This document shows, piece after piece, positions 61,684 through 64,000 of a stretch of DNA of 64,000 nt. The position numbers and the translations under genes were made by a program. How positions within the stretch are numbered: position 1 is the first letter of the stretch; every line of letters begins with the position of its first letter. Below the pieces are notes generated by a model, which was given only the letters and a program-made list of their open reading frames with translations, made no database searches and was not told the DNA's origin. Origin of the DNA: Acanthochromis polyacanthus (taxonomy: Eukaryota; Chordata; Actinopteri; Pomacentridae); NCBI RefSeq assembly GCF_021347895.1, contig NC_067117.1, positions 17,083,858-17,147,857 on the forward strand, written 5' to 3'.

Positions 61684-62884
61684 CAGTTTACACCAGAAGT
61701 GTGTACGACTCTGTGCAATATCACTTAAATATCGGCGTACTCTAAATTGTATCACCTTACTATAACTGAACTATTTCTAAGTTGAACAGTAGGGTATTTA
61801 GTCCTTTGTCAAATATAAAACTAAGTAGTTTAGATTTACTATATTACAGATACTGGCCCCTCATACCTCAGTTCATGTCAGTACTGAGATTCATATCTTT
61901 TATTTTTTTCACTACTTTGTATGATCGCCTTTATTTTCGATGACAGACTCAAACCCCCTCGACATGGAGGACACCAGTGTTGCACAAATTTCTGGAGGGA
62001 TGCTCTGACATTCTTCAGCGATGTTTTTCTTTGCTAGAAGGGTTGTGTTTGTCTACCTTTTGACTTACAACACCCCAAAGCCAGACCACATTCTTGGCCA
62101 AGTTGTTGTGCTCACTTTGTCATTCTTCAGTAACTCTTGTGTGCTTTGAGCAGAGCGCTTTGGAACGCTATCATGCTGAAATAATTAATCATCCTGTCAG
62201 CCAGTAATTTAATATACATACAGACATTAATGGAGCCATCTACAAATGTCATCCTCCCAACACTTTCTCCACTCGTGCAGCCCCACATCATCACACTCCC
62301 ACCTCCGTGCTGCAGTGTCAGGACCATGCATCCACTGTGGGAGTCCTGACTACACGTGTTAGACCAAACCTGAGACGAACAAATTTATCTTGGTCTCATC
62401 TGACCAAAGAATGTGCTCCCAGCATTTACCAGGTTTCTAGCAGTTTTGTGCCGAAGAGCAAGTGAAGGTGCTTCTCTTGGACGCCATCCACAGAGGTTGG
62501 CGTTCTGTAGTGTCCTTTGTACTGTCTGAGCTGTCACAGAAACTTCATATACAACCTCTGTGCCAAATCTGAAACACCTGCTCATCTGTTCTTCAGAACT
62601 AGGTTGTTTAAGTAGTGCAGTCTGTGGCATCATTGTAGGAAACTCACTACAGCTGTTAGTAGTAGTATCGTGGCTTCTTCAGTACCTCCTGATTACTGCT
62701 GCTGCTGACTTTTAGTTTAACCAGTATTTTCAATATAGTGTTTCTAAAGTATTTGTTTTAATTGTTCCTAGGAAGAAATACTCTGCTTGTCAACTTAGGA
62801 ATAATACAGTTAATGTAAGGTGATACGGTTTGCGGTCATTTCAGTGATATTGCACAGGGTTGAACCCACCTCGATTCTATACTG
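61684..62884 (-). mobile_element. degenerate Tc1-like transposon, copy B
   Basis: 1201 bp with long terminal inverted repeats of about 75 bp. The left end is CAGTTTACACC...CTGTGCAATATCACT...GTATCACCTTAC; the right end is GTAAGGTGATAC...AGTGATATTGCACAGGGTT...ATACTG followed by TA. Minus-strand transposase pieces: SVTAQTVQRTLQNANLCGWR (62540-62480 region, the Tc1 helix-turn-helix) and HGGGSVMMWGC (about 62309-62277, the catalytic core). Frames are broken. Same family as copy A. Confidence 0.85.
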
Positions 62885-64000
62885 TAACCCTTGGTTGAAT
62901 AGGAATATAGTAAAACAAATATATAATATATATAAGTTGCTGCTGCAACATAGTCAGTTTGCATGATTGTTCAGGCAGCTACTGAAAACTGTTCCAGTCA
63001 TCTGAACTTTCACAACATTTTCATCAAGGATCCTACTTGTTCAGTGCCATTTTTGCATGTTAAAAGCCATGGCTGTGACCTGTGACTGTCACTCAGCTCA
63101 GGGCAAGTCAGTTAAAAAAAAAAAAAAAAAAAAAAATCAGATTTGATTCCAGCCACCCTGGTTATTACATCCAAAAATGATCTTTCTCCTGTCCTTTTGT
63201 TTCAGTATGTGTTGTCATCTCTGTGGCTCCTGACAGGTTGCAATTAAATAAGTTTATGATCCGACCATATTGCAGTCGTGTACTATAAACTGGTGTTTTC
63301 TTCTGGTTACTCTGGGACACAGTTCAGATTTTAAGGCCACTGGTTCACAGAAAATGGAATCAAAATCTAAACGGCTGATTTTCTCTTCATCTACCCGGCA
63401 TTACTGTATGTAACAATATGAAAGGGTCAGAAAAATGAAAACTGGTTGTATTTTGCAGTTTAGTTTGTTGACATGGTTTGCGCATAGAAATTCTGCTTTA
63501 ATTTTCACCATAGCTAAATGAGAAACACAGAGCTGTTATTGTTTACATCTGACATGAAGATTGTGAAAGTGTAGTGATATGGCAATTATGAGTGATGAGG
63601 CATTTGAGAGGCTTTTTTTCTTAAATATTGACAGTTAAACATGATGAGTACCATGTTCATTGTTTTTTTTCTTTTGTTAATTTGTCCACCCACCACTGTA
63701 ATAACATCAGAGGGATTTTGAACAGTCATCGGTGATTTAACCTAAGCAGACTCCTCCAGCTGCAGCTGAGTAGGAGGTGTAGCTCGCTAAGCTAACAGCT
63801 CACTTGCAAATTAAGAGATTTTGTTGGTAGAATCTGAATGTTTAATGAGTGACAAATTTAAAAAAAAAAAAAAAAAAAACACTATTTGATTGCACAACCA
63901 TGGCACTCTGGAGAAAGTATGGGAACTATATTATGGCACTGGAATGCACTGTGTGGATTTTGTCTAGAAGCTTGAAAGGAGCCCTCATTAGAAATACTGT
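62885..64000. other. downstream flank, no gene seen
   Basis: Two poly(A) runs (about 63114-63136 and 63860-63879) that could be tails of retroposed sequence. A small GCTAAGCTAACAG word is present at about 63786-63798. No exon recognised. Confidence 0.5.

Overview
This is a stretch of vertebrate nuclear DNA, almost certainly from a teleost fish. Genes are split into short exons with GT-AG introns, the protein products match vertebrate families end to end, and the repeats are fish-typical: Tc1/mariner copies, a tRNA-derived SINE, hAT-like and mariner-like MITEs, a Ty3/Gypsy LTR element and long (CA)n tracts. Nothing bacterial or viral is present apart from retrotransposon and transposon copies.

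Layout. 1-10.7 kb: the 3' two thirds of dgka (+), from the second half of the EF-hand region to the stop. Its last introns hold an antisense SINE and an antisense non-LTR retrotransposon remnant. 16.4-21.1 kb: complete nr4a1 (+), with a readable immediate-early-type promoter, followed by a TA-flanked MITE. 22.5-30 kb: gene-poor, with microsatellites and two possible orphan exons. 30.0-35.3 kb: a young Ty3/Gypsy element with LTRs identical by eye. 35.66-36.25 kb: a hAT-like non-autonomous element carrying a RecQ-like helicase scrap. 36.7-40.2 kb: old Tc1 remnants. 39.7-41.8 kb: a compact three-coding-exon TANK-like adaptor gene (+). 45.2-53.0 kb: nab2 (-), six coding exons and two 5' UTR exons, one intron apparently GC-AG. 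53.7-54.9 and 61.7-62.9 kb: two degenerate Tc1 copies of one family in opposite orientation, flanking dnajc14 (+, 55.3-61.0 kb).

Functional themes. dgka (diacylglycerol to phosphatidic acid), nr4a1 (immediate-early orphan nuclear receptor), nab2 (EGR co-repressor, itself EGR-inducible in mammals) and the TANK-like adaptor (TRAF/NF-kB and interferon signalling) are all stimulus-response genes. dnajc14 is an ER-membrane J-protein. The human orthologues of dgka, nr4a1, nab2 and dnajc14 all lie in 12q13, so the block is probably ancient synteny; human TANK is elsewhere (2q24). Exon boundaries below were chosen by hand from splice consensus, frame continuity and recalled family sequence. For each of the five genes the listed coding lengths sum to a whole number of codons.
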